From Candidatus Enterococcus willemsii (GTDB taxonomy: Bacteria > Bacillota > Bacilli > Lactobacillales > Enterococcaceae), in the NCBI RefSeq assembly GCF_009933335.1, contig NZ_MAEL01000034.1, forward strand, positions 1-33,393: 33,393 nucleotides of DNA. The letters run 5' to 3'. Made by a program: the position numbers and the translations under genes. The notes under the pieces are model-generated. The model made no database searches. It saw nothing but the letters and a program-made list of their open reading frames with translations, and was not told the DNA's origin. Below are positions 1-8,692 of the stretch, one piece after another. Position 1 is the first letter of the stretch. Each line of letters starts with the position of its first letter.

Positions 1-2
1 AT

Positions 3-326
3 AGAAGCAATACCCAAGTGACTAATGTATTTGTATCTAGTCAAATTAATCATTATAAAGTATTAAATAAACACAATGTTATAAATGACGAAGAATATGG
101 AAAATTATTAACATGTTTACTCAATGTCCCTAAAATACATCTACAAAATAATTATGCAGAAGAGCTAGAAAATTTATATGACTTGTTACAAGGAAAAATA
201 CTTAGTTTTGAGCAATTTAAAAATAGAAAAAATTTGATTCTCAATCAATTGGCACAGGAATGTGATAAGTATACTAATTTTAATACAGAAGAATTAAGTA
301 AAGAGAACAGTATGTCCAAAAATTAA
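3..326 (+). CDS. C-terminal part of an unrecognised protein with two SHOCT-like motifs
   Basis: The reading frame is open to the left edge of the window, so the GTG at 18 is probably internal and only the C-terminal part is visible. Two short stretches resemble the SHOCT pattern (helix, Gly or Asn, hydrophobic-Ile, Ser/Asp-x-Glu-Glu/Gln-Phe/Tyr, then Lys/Leu-rich). The first contains NVINDEEYGKLL and the second GKILSFEQFKNRKNLIL, about 40 residues apart. SHOCT motifs are short helical modules found at the ends of many bacterial proteins and are thought to mediate oligomerisation; they do not give a function. The tail is polar. A weak AT-only hairpin followed by a T run at 419-447 may terminate it. 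I do not recognise the full protein. Confidence 0.6.
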   Translation, partial: RSNTQVTNVFVSSQINHYKVLNKHNVINDEEYGKLLTCLLNVPKIHLQNNYAEELENLYDLLQGKILSFEQFKNRKNLILNQLAQECDKYTNFNTEELSKENSMSKN

Positions 327-418
327 TATTTACATATCAAATAATTTCTCTATACAGTACTATAATATGTTTTTTTAAGGAAAACTTCTAAAAATCCAAT
401 TATCCGCTTACAATGTTC

Positions 419-447
419 ACTTTTTTAAATTAACTTAAAGTTTTTTT
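419..447 (+). terminator. weak AT-rich hairpin with T run
   Basis: ACTTT and AAAGT flank an AT-only loop and are followed by seven T. The stem has almost no GC, so termination would be weak. It is the only hairpin between the first two genes; the rest of 327-511 shows nothing else I can support. Confidence 0.25.
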
Positions 448-514
448 AAATAATCCCCTTCTTCTTTGTTCTAAAAGCATTTATCAAGTAATCTATAAGA
501 CAAGAGGTGGTATG

Positions 515-772
515 ATGAAAGTTGATAAATTAGAATTTAAGCGAATAGTAAATGAGGCGGCACACCTTGCTTTTCATTACAGTCAAATAAAAGATACAGA
601 TGACATAAACATTAATAATGATGAATTAGAATATTTAATTTCCAACAATATTCATCATAAAGTAATAAATGCATCGAAAAAAAGCCTCTTTGGGGATAAA
701 GTGATTTTACAAGCAAGTGCTGAAAAAGATTATGTATTATTAAAAAAGTATATTGACTACTTTCGTGAGTAG
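515..772 (+). CDS. hypothetical small protein, 85 aa
   Basis: This small acidic/basic mixed protein of 85 residues has no signal peptide, membrane segment or recognised motif. Two ATG codons lie in tandem (512 and 515). I chose the second because the ribosome binding site GAGGTGG ends at 510, which is too close to the first. The protein looks largely helical (IVNEAAHLAFHY near the start, LLKKYIDYF at the end). A strong terminator overlaps its stop codon, so it is a single-gene unit. The function is unknown. Confidence 0.65.
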   Translation: MKVDKLEFKRIVNEAAHLAFHYSQIKDTDDININNDELEYLISNNIHHKVINASKKSLFGDKVILQASAEKDYVLLKKYIDYFRE

Positions 773-806
773 AACCTTTCTTTTGAGAAAGGTTCTTTTA
801 TTTTTT
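771..806 (+). terminator. Rho-independent terminator
   Basis: A 10-bp perfect stem (AGAACCTTTC at 771-780 paired with 787-796) with a 6-nt loop is followed by TTTATTTTTT. It begins at the stop codon of the 85-aa gene. Confidence 0.85.
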
Positions 807-820
807 AAGCATTTGTTCGC

Positions 821-849
821 TTTACAAACAGAACATAAGTTCTTATTAT
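821..849 (+). promoter_or_regulatory. promoter with LexA (SOS) box
   Basis: The -35 element TTTACA (821-826) and the -10 element TATTAT (844-849) are separated by 17 bp. Between them, at 831-842, lies GAACATAAGTTC, a GAAC-N4-GTTC palindrome that extends to AGAAC...GTTCT. This is the Gram-positive LexA/DinR core, placed so that a bound repressor would block RNA polymerase. The downstream YolD-like gene belongs to a family often tied to the SOS response, which supports the call. Confidence 0.75.
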
Positions 850-880
850 AGGAATATAATAAAATTTGGGAGTGAGAATA

Positions 881-1135
881 ATGAGTTACCAAGATACTTT
901 TTTAGAACATTTGATGAATGAACAAACATGGCATTCTTTTCAAAACATGTCACAACCTGACCAACAGATGATTGAAATTTTCGCTTTAGCAACTTTGGCT
1001 ACTTTTCAACCAGAAAAAGTCACTTTCGACAGAAAAATAATAACCAATGAGGATGGTACAAGTGAACTTTGCTACACCATTCGTACTGCTTTAGTAAAGG
1101 AGGATTCTCATGAGCTCCCTCCATCCTTACAATGA
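881..1135 (+). CDS. hypothetical small protein, first gene of an SOS-type operon with yolD-like
   Basis: This 84-residue soluble protein has no recognised domain. I chose the ATG at 881 because GGGAGTGAG lies 6-10 nt upstream; the longer TTG start at 866 would overlap that site. A hydrophobic helix, FALATLATF, lies near the middle and a charged stretch follows. It sits directly behind the LexA-box promoter and overlaps the next gene by 26 nt, so the two are almost certainly co-transcribed and translationally coupled. Small proteins of unknown function are often found between Y-family polymerase genes and yolD-like genes in enterococci and lactobacilli (from memory of such loci). No polymerase is present here. 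Confidence 0.7.
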   Translation: MSYQDTFLEHLMNEQTWHSFQNMSQPDQQMIEIFALATLATFQPEKVTFDRKIITNEDGTSELCYTIRTALVKEDSHELPPSLQ

Positions 1136-1460
1136 TCGTAAAAAAATCAAATGGGCTGGTTTTTATTTATCTGAGCATACCGCACAAATCGATGCACAAA
1201 AAAGGGGCTCCTCCATTGAACCTAAACCACAAATGAGTGAGGAAGAAATAACGCGTACCTTAGAAAAAGCAGTCTTGTATAATCAATCAATCGCTATCCA
1301 ACTCAATCAAATTGCAGATGAACAATATTTACCTGACATTGAAGGTTATTTACAAGGCTATGAGAATAATGTGCTATTCGTAGCTAATCAGCAAATAGAA
1401 TTAGAGATGATTCGTCATATTACTCTATCTACTCCTCGAAAATGGTCAAACCTTGATTAA
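1110..1460 (+). CDS. YolD-like protein, SOS-type operon
   Basis: The 116-residue protein starts at the ATG at 1110, with AAGGAGG 6 nt upstream inside the preceding gene. The N-terminal pattern YNDRKKIKWAGFYLSEHT matches the YolD-like family (basic-aromatic K-W-x-G-hydrophobic, then 'L-x-E-H'). It is followed by a linker (SSIEPKPQMSEEE) and a C-terminal half that reads as short beta strands and ends ITLSTPRKWSNL. YolD-like proteins in Firmicutes usually sit next to UvrX/UmuC-type Y-family DNA polymerases and are thought to be UmuD-like partners. Here the protein is paired only with an 84-residue protein behind a LexA box. The assignment rests on sequence pattern plus context. Confidence 0.7.
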   Translation: MSSLHPYNDRKKIKWAGFYLSEHTAQIDAQKRGSSIEPKPQMSEEEITRTLEKAVLYNQSIAIQLNQIADEQYLPDIEGYLQGYENNVLFVANQQIELEMIRHITLSTPRKWSNLD

Positions 1461-1559
1461 TTACCCATAATTTGATTATGTAAACTTTAAAATAATAGTT
1501 TCTATTTTGCCTTATTTCATTTATGATAGAACTATAAACTATTTATGAGGTGTCGTTGA

Positions 1560-2723
1560 TTGAAAAAAATTAAAATTGATTGGAATTATTGGATTATTCG
1601 TTTTCTATTTTTAATGGTAGTTATTTTGGGGTATAAATTTATCTCGAACTATCAAATTGCAGTAAATAGCTTGCGACGCTTTATCCAAGTGCTTTCTCCG
1701 TTTATTATGGGATTTGTTTTGGCCTATTTATTAAACGGAGCACAAAAACGCCTAGAAATGTTGATACAAAAGTTTAATCTTCCTTTTTTAACAAAAAGAA
1801 GTCGAGGGTTAAGTATTCTTGTCCTTTATCTGGTTGCCATTTATTTAGTCTTTGTGGCTTTAAATTATGTTATACCGATTATTATTGTCAATGTCATTGA
1901 TTTAATCGCTATGCTACCAGCTTTTTATAATTACATTTTAGAAGTTGTACAAGAATTGGAAAATAACAATGTCATTGAGATTATTCGTTTAGAAGAACTT
2001 CTAACAAAATTAACAGCTGACTACTCACCTGAAAATGTCCTAACACAGTGGACGCAAGCGTTGACTTCTTTAGGTGCTTTTACGAAAAGTTTGACTTCCT
2101 TAGCTATTAATTCAGTATTAGCCTTAATTATTTCAATCTATACGTTATTATTTAAAGATGCTATTTTAGATTTTATTGCTAAATGTTCTCAAAAGATTCT
2201 ATCTGAACATTTGTTTGAAAGTAGTAAACGTTGGATTCAAACCACAAATCAAATTTTTTACAAATTTATCAGCTCACAGTTTCTTGATGCTTGCATTATT
2301 GCAATTTTATCGACAATTACGTTACTCTTGCTTGATGCTAAATTTGCTTTAACTTTAGGTTTGTTACTAGGTGTAGGGAATATGATTCCTTATTTTGGAG
2401 CAATCTTTGCTTCTATTATTACAGCAATCATTTGTTTCTTTACCGGCGGATTGAGTCATGCAATTTATGTACTAATTGCTTTAATCGTCTTACAACAAAT
2501 TGACGGAAATATTATTGGACCGCGTATTATGAGTGGCGCACTAAATTTAAATCCGATTATTATTATTATTTCGATTACGATCGGCGGTGCCTATTTCGGT
2601 ATTTTAGGCATGTTTTTAGCCGTACCTGCTGCAGCCATTCTAAAAATTATTGTCACAAATTGGCTAGATGACTCTTTGATTGAAACAGAAGAACAAGCTG
2701 AAACACCACTACAATCCGAATAA
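1560..2723 (+). CDS. AI-2E/PerM family transporter
   Basis: The 387-residue membrane protein starts at the TTG at 1560, with GAGGTG 7 nt upstream. Its arrangement fits the family: two N-terminal membrane segments (about 12-30 and 40-60), a third near 82-115, a less hydrophobic region (about 120-175), then a C-terminal bundle. Conserved family features are visible: GNMIPYFGA near residue 275, QQIDGNIIGPRIM near 318-330, and the Gly-rich stretch GGAYFGILGMFLAVP near 350. Members export small signals or ions (TqsA for autoinducer-2, some Na+/H+ antiporters), so the substrate cannot be read from sequence. It stands alone and ends in a terminator shared with the convergent deaminase operon. The 99 bp before it show no convincing promoter. 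Confidence 0.85.
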   Translation: MKKIKIDWNYWIIRFLFLMVVILGYKFISNYQIAVNSLRRFIQVLSPFIMGFVLAYLLNGAQKRLEMLIQKFNLPFLTKRSRGLSILVLYLVAIYLVFVALNYVIPIIIVNVIDLIAMLPAFYNYILEVVQELENNNVIEIIRLEELLTKLTADYSPENVLTQWTQALTSLGAFTKSLTSLAINSVLALIISIYTLLFKDAILDFIAKCSQKILSEHLFESSKRWIQTTNQIFYKFISSQFLDACIIAILSTITLLLLDAKFALTLGLLLGVGNMIPYFGAIFASIITAIICFFTGGLSHAIYVLIALIVLQQIDGNIIGPRIMSGALNLNPIIIIISITIGGAYFGILGMFLAVPAAAILKIIVTNWLDDSLIETEEQAETPLQSE

Positions 2724-2743
2724 GATTGTAGTGGTGTTTTTCA
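2702..2743 (+). terminator. terminator shared by convergent genes
   Basis: A 15-bp perfect stem (2702-2716 with 2724-2738) and a 7-nt loop containing the stop codon of the AI-2E gene are followed by TTTTTC. The opposite strand has only a short T run (TTTC), so it should act best for the plus strand, but it is also the only hairpin at the end of the minus-strand operon. Confidence 0.85.
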
Positions 2744-4063
2744 TTTAATTGTTGCTGCTCGTTTTTGAGCTTCATCAATAAAGGTATCCATTTGTTTCAT
2801 TAAGTTTGTTTTTAATTTTTGACTATCATGTTTCACTAACTTTTTATTTGCTACGAGGTGTTTTCCGTTCACCCACACATCAGAAACATTACCGGCATTT
2901 GCTGAATAAACAAGCGCTGAATAAGCATCAAATATTGGGAACATGTTCAATGACTGGGTCTCAATGAGCGTAACATCTGCCTTTTTCCCTACTTCAATTG
3001 AACCAACTAGTGTATCTAGCCCCAATACCTTTGCCCCACCAATCGTCGCCAAAGCAACAATCTCTTTTGCTGGAAAAATCCCACGATCATGTTCGTAAGT
3101 TTTATGAAAGTTAGCAAACATTCGCATTTGTGTAAATAAATCCAAAGTATTCCCGCTACTAGGCCCGTCGGTTCCTAAACCAACATCCCAATGATGTGTC
3201 AACATCGCTTTCACCGGCGCTACACCTTTAGCTGATTTTGTATTGGCACCAATACAATGCGCCACAGATACCTGTTTGTCATCAAGTAATGCAAGATCAC
3301 TTTCTTCTGTAAAAATACAATGCGCCATAATAAAATGGTGATCAAAATAGCCCAAATCATTTAAAAAAGCAATTGGTGTTTGTTGGTATTTTTCAGCAAA
3401 CTCAGTCATTTCATAAGTCATTTCAGCAACATGCATGGTAATAGGCACTTGATGTTTTTTCCCTAAGTCAATGATTCTTGCCAATAATTCAGGTGAATTC
3501 GTATTGGTTGCATGAGGAGCGATTGCTGGTGTAATCAAGGGATGATGTTGCCATTTTTGAATAAAGGTTTCATCACACCAATCAAGTGCTTGTTCTGGCG
3601 TGGTAAAATCACAAGTAGCCATCTCGATAATCGTTTCTCCTAAAATTGCCCGTGACTCCATCTCTGCTACAGCTTCAGCAATATCATCTTCAAAATAATA
3701 CATATCGCAAAAGCTGGTCACCCCACTTAGCAACATTTCAGCTGTTGCGTATTGTGCAGAAGCTCGAGCAAGTTCTTTAGTCATAACTTGTTCTAAAGGA
3801 AATAAAAAGCGACGTAAGCGATCAGGGACATCATCTCCCAATGAACGAAAAGGAATCATTCCGACATGTGTATGCGTATTAATCATCCCTGGCAACAAGA
3901 TTCCTTCATTTCCATCAATCACAGTATCAGCTTGCGGTAAAGGTTCTACCATACGCCCGATTTGCTGAATCGTCTCATCTTCGATTAAAACATAAGCATT
4001 TGGAATTTCTGTATATTGTTCATCCATCGTTAATAGATGAACATTTTTAATCAATTGACGCAT
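2741..4063 (-). CDS. amidohydrolase of the MTA/SAH deaminase (MtaD/SsnA) type
   Basis: The 440-residue metal-dependent hydrolase starts at the ATG at 4063, preceded by GGGGTG with 7 nt spacing; the upstream ATG at 4078 lacks a site. Metal ligands of the amidohydrolase fold are visible: HTH at 64-66, H211 followed by E214 (HVAE), H248 (MAHC) and D299 (GTDGPSSGN). This set matches the TRZ/ATZ/MtaD group that deaminates 5'-methylthioadenosine, S-adenosylhomocysteine, adenosine or related purines. It overlaps adenine deaminase by 17 nt and is the last gene of the PurBox-controlled operon, which fits a purine substrate. The exact substrate is not resolved; guanine or 8-oxoguanine deaminase is possible. 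Confidence 0.85.
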   Translation of the reverse strand: MRQLIKNVHLLTMDEQYTEIPNAYVLIEDETIQQIGRMVEPLPQADTVIDGNEGILLPGMINTHTHVGMIPFRSLGDDVPDRLRRFLFPLEQVMTKELARASAQYATAEMLLSGVTSFCDMYYFEDDIAEAVAEMESRAILGETIIEMATCDFTTPEQALDWCDETFIQKWQHHPLITPAIAPHATNTNSPELLARIIDLGKKHQVPITMHVAEMTYEMTEFAEKYQQTPIAFLNDLGYFDHHFIMAHCIFTEESDLALLDDKQVSVAHCIGANTKSAKGVAPVKAMLTHHWDVGLGTDGPSSGNTLDLFTQMRMFANFHKTYEHDRGIFPAKEIVALATIGGAKVLGLDTLVGSIEVGKKADVTLIETQSLNMFPIFDAYSALVYSANAGNVSDVWVNGKHLVANKKLVKHDSQKLKTNLMKQMDTFIDEAQKRAATIK

Positions 4064-5783
4064 GAAGCAACACCCCATCTTCTGGAAAAATAAGTGGATA
4101 AAAAGTTTGTGATTTGGTATCCATCATTCCTTTATCCGTCACTTTAATTGCTGGTGATACAGGTAATGATAGTGTCGAAAAAGACATAATTTCATTCATG
4201 TTTTCATACCCTAGATTTTGCATCGCTTGACGAACGTGTTTTAAGTCCGCCCCTAATTCTTCAATTGGTGCTTGTGACAAAATACCACCGATTGGTAATG
4301 GACAGGTCGCAACAACTTGACCATCATGAACCACTACGTATCCTCCTTGTAGCTTTAGCAATTCATGTTGTGCTAGTAGAATAGAGTCTGCATCGTTTCC
4401 CATCACCATTAAATTATGGTGATCATGCGCCCAGGTGGTAGCTATGGCGCCTTTTTTCTTCAGTGGTTGATCCATTAAGGCATGTGCAATATTGCCATTT
4501 TTTCCATAGCGTTCCATGACGATTAGCTGAGCTATATTGGCCTCTTGAATTTGAAGTATTCCGTTAGTGACAGGAATTGTTCTAGTTACTCGTTCTGTAA
4601 AAGTACCAACTACTTGTTTTTGAATGACGTTGCAACGAACAAACTCTTTGTCTGTCTTTACTGCTAACCGTAAATCTTGCGGCGTTAATGGTCGACAATG
4701 AACACTTTGAAAATATTCTGCTGGAAATTCTTCAATAACTTCTGGATAATGAATGGCTTCACCTTTAGTATAAACTGGATGCCCATCTTTATATACAGCG
4801 TTAATTGAAAATTCTGCTAAATCATCTAACAAAATAAAATCAGCTATTCGTCCCGGTGCAATCATGCCCCGATCTAACAAACTCATCCGACGTGCGGGTG
4901 TATATGTCGTCATATAAATAGCCTCTTCCATTGGCAAACCTGCTTGAACTGCTTTTAGTAAGTTTGCATTTAAATGGCCTGATAATAAATCATCCGCCAT
5001 TACATCATCCGTAATAAAACAAGCAAAATCGTATAATTGGTTATCATGAATGACCATCATATTTTCTGGAGTGATTGACTTATTTTGAAATTGAATAAAG
5101 AGACCTGCATTAATTTTTGCTAGTAATTGTTCTGGAAATTGATGTGTATGATCGGAAGAAATCCCACTATATAAAAAATCGGCTAATTCTTGATCATAGA
5201 TTTTAGGAATATGTCCTTCCATAGGCATTGTTGGTCGTTCTTTCTTACATAAGTCAATAATTTGGGCAATTAATGAGTCAGTCTCATAAGCAATCCCTTT
5301 AAAATTCATTGCTTCACCTAAGCAAATTACGCGTGGATCTTGCAATAACTTCGCTACTTCTGCTAATCCAATAACCCCACCTGTTGTTTCTAATTCAGGG
5401 GTTGTGGAAGGAACAGAAGATGGAATAGCGTGAAAAATATCTAATGTTGTATCAGCAGCCATAAACTCTTTTAACCCATCTAATCCAAAAACATTCGCCA
5501 TTTCATGCGCGTCTGCCACAATTGTTGTCACACCGTAGCGCAAAACAGCTTCTGAAAAGATGGTTGGTGTCGTCATAGAACTTTCAATATGCATGTGTAT
5601 ATCAATTAAGCCGGGAATCAGGTACTGATTCTCGGCTTCAATAACATTTGTTGAAAGATAATCTATGTCGGCAGGACTGATATAATAAAATTTGTTGTCT
5701 TTGATAGCAACATTTTGCTTTATAAAACTACGTGTCGGTGTTTGAAAAACCCAAGCATTTTTAATAATCAAATCTGCGTTCAT
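4047..5783 (-). CDS. ade: adenine deaminase
   Basis: This 578-residue enzyme deaminates adenine to hypoxanthine and ammonia (EC 3.5.4.2), feeding purine salvage. The amidohydrolase signature [12 protein letters not shown] puts metal ligands at H63 and H65. Further family motifs follow: LGEAMNF, EGHIPK, SDHTH, and the later ITDDV Asp motif. The C-terminal adenine deaminase domain contains [13 protein letters not shown]. The length matches bacterial Ade (about 570-600 aa). The ATG at 5783 is preceded by AGAGGGA. It lies 12 nt after the PotD-like lipoprotein gene and overlaps the next deaminase, so transport and deamination are encoded in one transcript. Confidence in the enzyme class is high. 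Confidence 0.93.
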   Translation of the reverse strand: MNADLIIKNAWVFQTPTRSFIKQNVAIKDNKFYYISPADIDYLSTNVIEAENQYLIPGLIDIHMHIESSMTTPTIFSEAVLRYGVTTIVADAHEMANVFGLDGLKEFMAADTTLDIFHAIPSSVPSTTPELETTGGVIGLAEVAKLLQDPRVICLGEAMNFKGIAYETDSLIAQIIDLCKKERPTMPMEGHIPKIYDQELADFLYSGISSDHTHQFPEQLLAKINAGLFIQFQNKSITPENMMVIHDNQLYDFACFITDDVMADDLLSGHLNANLLKAVQAGLPMEEAIYMTTYTPARRMSLLDRGMIAPGRIADFILLDDLAEFSINAVYKDGHPVYTKGEAIHYPEVIEEFPAEYFQSVHCRPLTPQDLRLAVKTDKEFVRCNVIQKQVVGTFTERVTRTIPVTNGILQIQEANIAQLIVMERYGKNGNIAHALMDQPLKKKGAIATTWAHDHHNLMVMGNDADSILLAQHELLKLQGGYVVVHDGQVVATCPLPIGGILSQAPIEELGADLKHVRQAMQNLGYENMNEIMSFSTLSLPVSPAIKVTDKGMMDTKSQTFYPLIFPEDGVLLHASID

Positions 5784-5795
5784 TTTATCCCTCTT

Positions 5796-6863
5796 TTAAT
5801 TATTCATTGTACGGTTCCACTGGTCAACCCATGAACCCATATTTTCATTAATCATTTTGAAGTCGACTGCTTTGGCGCGATCGGCAATTTCTCCGTAAGT
5901 TTTGTTACTCGCTTCTTCTGCAGTTAATTCAACGTTTTTGTTGACTGGTCCTTCATTTAAAGATAGTGCTTTGGCTTTTTGTGATTCTTCACTAATACGA
6001 TGATCCACGAATTTCAAAGCTAGTTCTTTATTTTTTGTATCTTTCGGAATATTTACGGTATTAAAGTTAGCATAAGTACCAGATTCAGGAACCACATAAG
6101 TGACTGTATCGGTTGCCCCTTTAATGATGTCGACTGCAAAATCAGCAACCACAGCAACTGAAATTTCACCAGATTGGAACATATTCGCTAAATCAGATGA
6201 TTTCGAATATGTTTTAACAACATTTGGTTTTAACTCAGTTAATGCATCAAAGGCTTTTTCTCCGTTGTCAGTCGCAATATCTTGTCCCGCATAATCACTA
6301 GCAACATATAACATCAATGGTCCTGCTGTAACAGTAATATCAGGAATTGAAATTTGACCTTTTAAATCTTCACTCCATAAATCATCCCAACTAGTAATCT
6401 CATGTCCAACTTTTTCTTTGTCGTACACAATTCCAATACTATTAACAGCGATCGGTACACCAGAACCACTTTCAAATACTTCTTTTGCATTATCTGTTAA
6501 ATTTGCTAAATTAGGTACATCAGCTTCTGTAATATCTAAAAATAACCCGTCTTGTGTTCCTTCAGTAGAGTTATTTTGTGCTAATTCAATCACATCAACA
6601 CCTGCTTTCGGATTATTTTTAAATTTCGTAAAACGATCCGCACTATTTCCAACTTCTAAGGTAATTTTAGCATCGTTTGCTTCTTCAAAAGGAGCCATAA
6701 TATCTTTTTTTACAATATCTTCACTTAATCCAAATGTCGAAACCACTAATTCATTTGAACTTGCACTTTCACTTCCTGTCGCTCCTGTGGGTGCTTCGCT
6801 ATTACCACACGCACCCAAAATAACTCCTGATACCAATAATAAACCAAACAAATACTTTTTCAT
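5796..6863 (-). CDS. PotD-like ABC transporter substrate-binding lipoprotein
   Basis: The 355-residue exported lipoprotein has a signal peptide with the lipobox LGAC (Cys19), followed by a Ser/Gly/Ala linker. The body has the two-lobed extracellular solute-binding fold of the spermidine/putrescine-iron-thiamine group. Examples are SVGVPIA-type segments (here GVPIAVNSIGIVYDKEKV), WDDLW, and a C-terminal FVDHRISEESQK. By family this would be called a polyamine-binding protein. However, the operon ends with two purine deaminases and starts behind a PurBox, so a purine base or nucleoside-like ligand is a serious alternative. The start has AAGGTGAG 7 nt upstream, and the gap to the ATPase gene is only 7 nt. 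Confidence 0.88.
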   Translation of the reverse strand: MKKYLFGLLLVSGVILGACGNSEAPTGATGSESASSNELVVSTFGLSEDIVKKDIMAPFEEANDAKITLEVGNSADRFTKFKNNPKAGVDVIELAQNNSTEGTQDGLFLDITEADVPNLANLTDNAKEVFESGSGVPIAVNSIGIVYDKEKVGHEITSWDDLWSEDLKGQISIPDITVTAGPLMLYVASDYAGQDIATDNGEKAFDALTELKPNVVKTYSKSSDLANMFQSGEISVAVVADFAVDIIKGATDTVTYVVPESGTYANFNTVNIPKDTKNKELALKFVDHRISEESQKAKALSLNEGPVNKNVELTAEEASNKTYGEIADRAKAVDFKMINENMGSWVDQWNRTMNN

Positions 6864-6870
6864 TACATTC

Positions 6871-7899
6871 TCACCTTTCTAAAATAACTAATTTTTCAGC
6901 TGGGAAGTTTAATTGAATTTCTTCGCCAGTTTGGTAAACTTGTTTATCACTGCCGTTTACTAAGAGTGTACCTAAATCTGTTGACACTTCATATTGATGA
7001 CTTTTTCCTAAAAACGTTCTTACGATAACTGTGCCTTTAATCGCACCAGACGCTACAATTTGAATATCTTCTGGACGAATGGTTGCAACCGCTTGTGAGG
7101 CATCCACATCAGAAATGCTTGATGACAATGGAACATTCGTGAGTGTTTGGTAACCTGTTGCTGTTTTTGTCACATCAAAGAAATTCTCAAAACCAATAAA
7201 TTGTGCGACAAATTTTGTTTTTGGTAAGCGATAAATATTTTCAGGTGTATCGTATTGTTCAATCACACCTTTATTCATAATCGCTACTTTATCTGAAATA
7301 GAGAAACATTCTTCTTGATCGTGAGTAACGAAAACTGTCGTAATACCTAATTGCTGTTGGATACGTTTAATCTCAATACGCATCGTGACGCGTAACTTGG
7401 CATCTAAGTTGGATAAAGGTTCATCTAACAACAACAGTTTTGGCTCAATAATCAATGCTCGTGCTAGCGCTACACGCTGACGTTGCCCACCGGATAATTG
7501 TTTCGGATAGCGATCGCCTAAATCTTCCAATCCACAAATTTTGAGCATATCGGCCACACGTGTTGCAATGACATCCTTTTTTTCTTTACGAAGCTTCAAT
7601 CCAAACCCCACATTTTCCGCAATTGTCAAATGTGGAAATAAGGCATAACTTTGAAATACCATACCAAAATTACGTTTATGCACCGGCACTTTAGTTAAAT
7701 TTTCATCATCCAAAATAAAATCACCCTCATTTGGATGAATTAAACCAGCAATTACACGTAATGTAGTTGTCTTTCCGCAACCACTCGGACCTAAAAGGGA
7801 AACTAGCTCCCCTTTTTCCATAGAAATATTCATTTCTTCTAGTATATTTTGTTTTCCGTCATAACTGACACGAATATCTTTTAGTTCGACAAATGACAC
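6871..7899 (-). CDS. PotA-like ABC transporter ATP-binding protein
   Basis: The 342-residue ATPase starts at the GTG at 7899 (AAAGGAG 8 nt upstream, 13 nt after the previous stop). A longer ATG start at 7920 would overlap the permease gene and bury the binding site. It has Walker A GPSGCGKTT (37-45), the Q loop in VFQSYALFPH, signature LSGGQRQR, Walker B LLLLDEPLSNLD and the switch His in VTHDQEE. A C-terminal TOBE-type domain (about 230-342) is typical of PotA/FbpC/MalK importers. It powers the importer formed by the two permeases and the lipoprotein encoded on either side. Confidence 0.93.
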   Translation of the reverse strand: MSFVELKDIRVSYDGKQNILEEMNISMEKGELVSLLGPSGCGKTTTLRVIAGLIHPNEGDFILDDENLTKVPVHKRNFGMVFQSYALFPHLTIAENVGFGLKLRKEKKDVIATRVADMLKICGLEDLGDRYPKQLSGGQRQRVALARALIIEPKLLLLDEPLSNLDAKLRVTMRIEIKRIQQQLGITTVFVTHDQEECFSISDKVAIMNKGVIEQYDTPENIYRLPKTKFVAQFIGFENFFDVTKTATGYQTLTNVPLSSSISDVDASQAVATIRPEDIQIVASGAIKGTVIVRTFLGKSHQYEVSTDLGTLLVNGSDKQVYQTGEEIQLNFPAEKLVILER

Positions 7900-7912
7900 A
7901 GTATTCTCTCCT

Positions 7913-8692
7913 TTACGCAATTGACGCTAAACCAAGCGTTTTTTCAATCAGATACATTAGACCCATTGTTAGTAACATCAACATGACCGAAATTGCTGAG
8001 ACAGTCGGATCATAGTTGTATTCCATATAACTCAATAAAGATGTTGGCAGCATTGTCACACCAGGTCCGGATAAAAACATGGACACTGGAACGTTATTAA
8101 AGGAATTGACAAATGCCAACATGAAGGCCGCAAATATTCCTGATGACACATTCGGCAAAACAATTTGCATAAAGGCACGAATGCGTGTACATCCTAAAGT
8201 CCAAGCGACTTCTTCAATCGAATAATCCAACTGGTCCATACTAGAGCCAACAACACGAATGATATAAGGTAAACTAATTAAAAAATGTCCAATTAACAAT
8301 CCTTGAAAAACTGGCAACCCTAACGCAACGACAATAAATTGAAACAAAGTATAACCAACAACAATGCCAGGAATAACTGTTGGTGATAAGAAAAAACTTT
8401 TAATGAAACTCTTTCCTTTGACTGTATACCTTGCAAGTGCATATGAGGCAGGAACACCTACCAATAAAGCCAAAACGGTGGCTAATAAACCGACAACTAA
8501 ACTTAATTTAAAACTTTCGAGCATAGTATCTAAACGTAAAGCATTCAAATACCAATCTAATGTGAAACCTTTAATCGGAAATTGAATTGCTGCCGCAGTT
8601 CCGAACGAAGTAACGACAATTAAGACTAAAGGTAAAAATAAAAAGGCAAATACTAAAATCGCAATCATCGTCATTCCTTTTTGTTTACGCAT
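7913..8692 (-). CDS. PotC-like ABC transporter permease
   Basis: The 259-residue inner-membrane permease has about six membrane segments. The EAA loop is visible in VAWTLGCTRIRAFMQIVLP, which contacts the ATPase. I chose the ATG at 8692: AGGAGGG lies 9 nt upstream, and the start overlaps the stop of the first permease gene by 8 nt (ATGCGTAA), a coupling typical of potB-potC pairs. The ATG at 8725 would place the binding site inside the gene. The order permease, permease, ATPase, binding protein differs from the common potABCD order. Confidence 0.9.
   Translation of the reverse strand: MRKQKGMTMIAILVFAFLFLPLVLIVVTSFGTAAAIQFPIKGFTLDWYLNALRLDTMLESFKLSLVVGLLATVLALLVGVPASYALARYTVKGKSFIKSFFLSPTVIPGIVVGYTLFQFIVVALGLPVFQGLLIGHFLISLPYIIRVVGSSMDQLDYSIEEVAWTLGCTRIRAFMQIVLPNVSSGIFAAFMLAFVNSFNNVPVSMFLSGPGVTMLPTSLLSYMEYNYDPTVSAISVMLMLLTMGLMYLIEKTLGLASIA

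Noticed and set aside
6100-6882. Plus-strand open frames opposite the lipoprotein gene
   Set aside because: They are antisense shadows of a well-supported gene.
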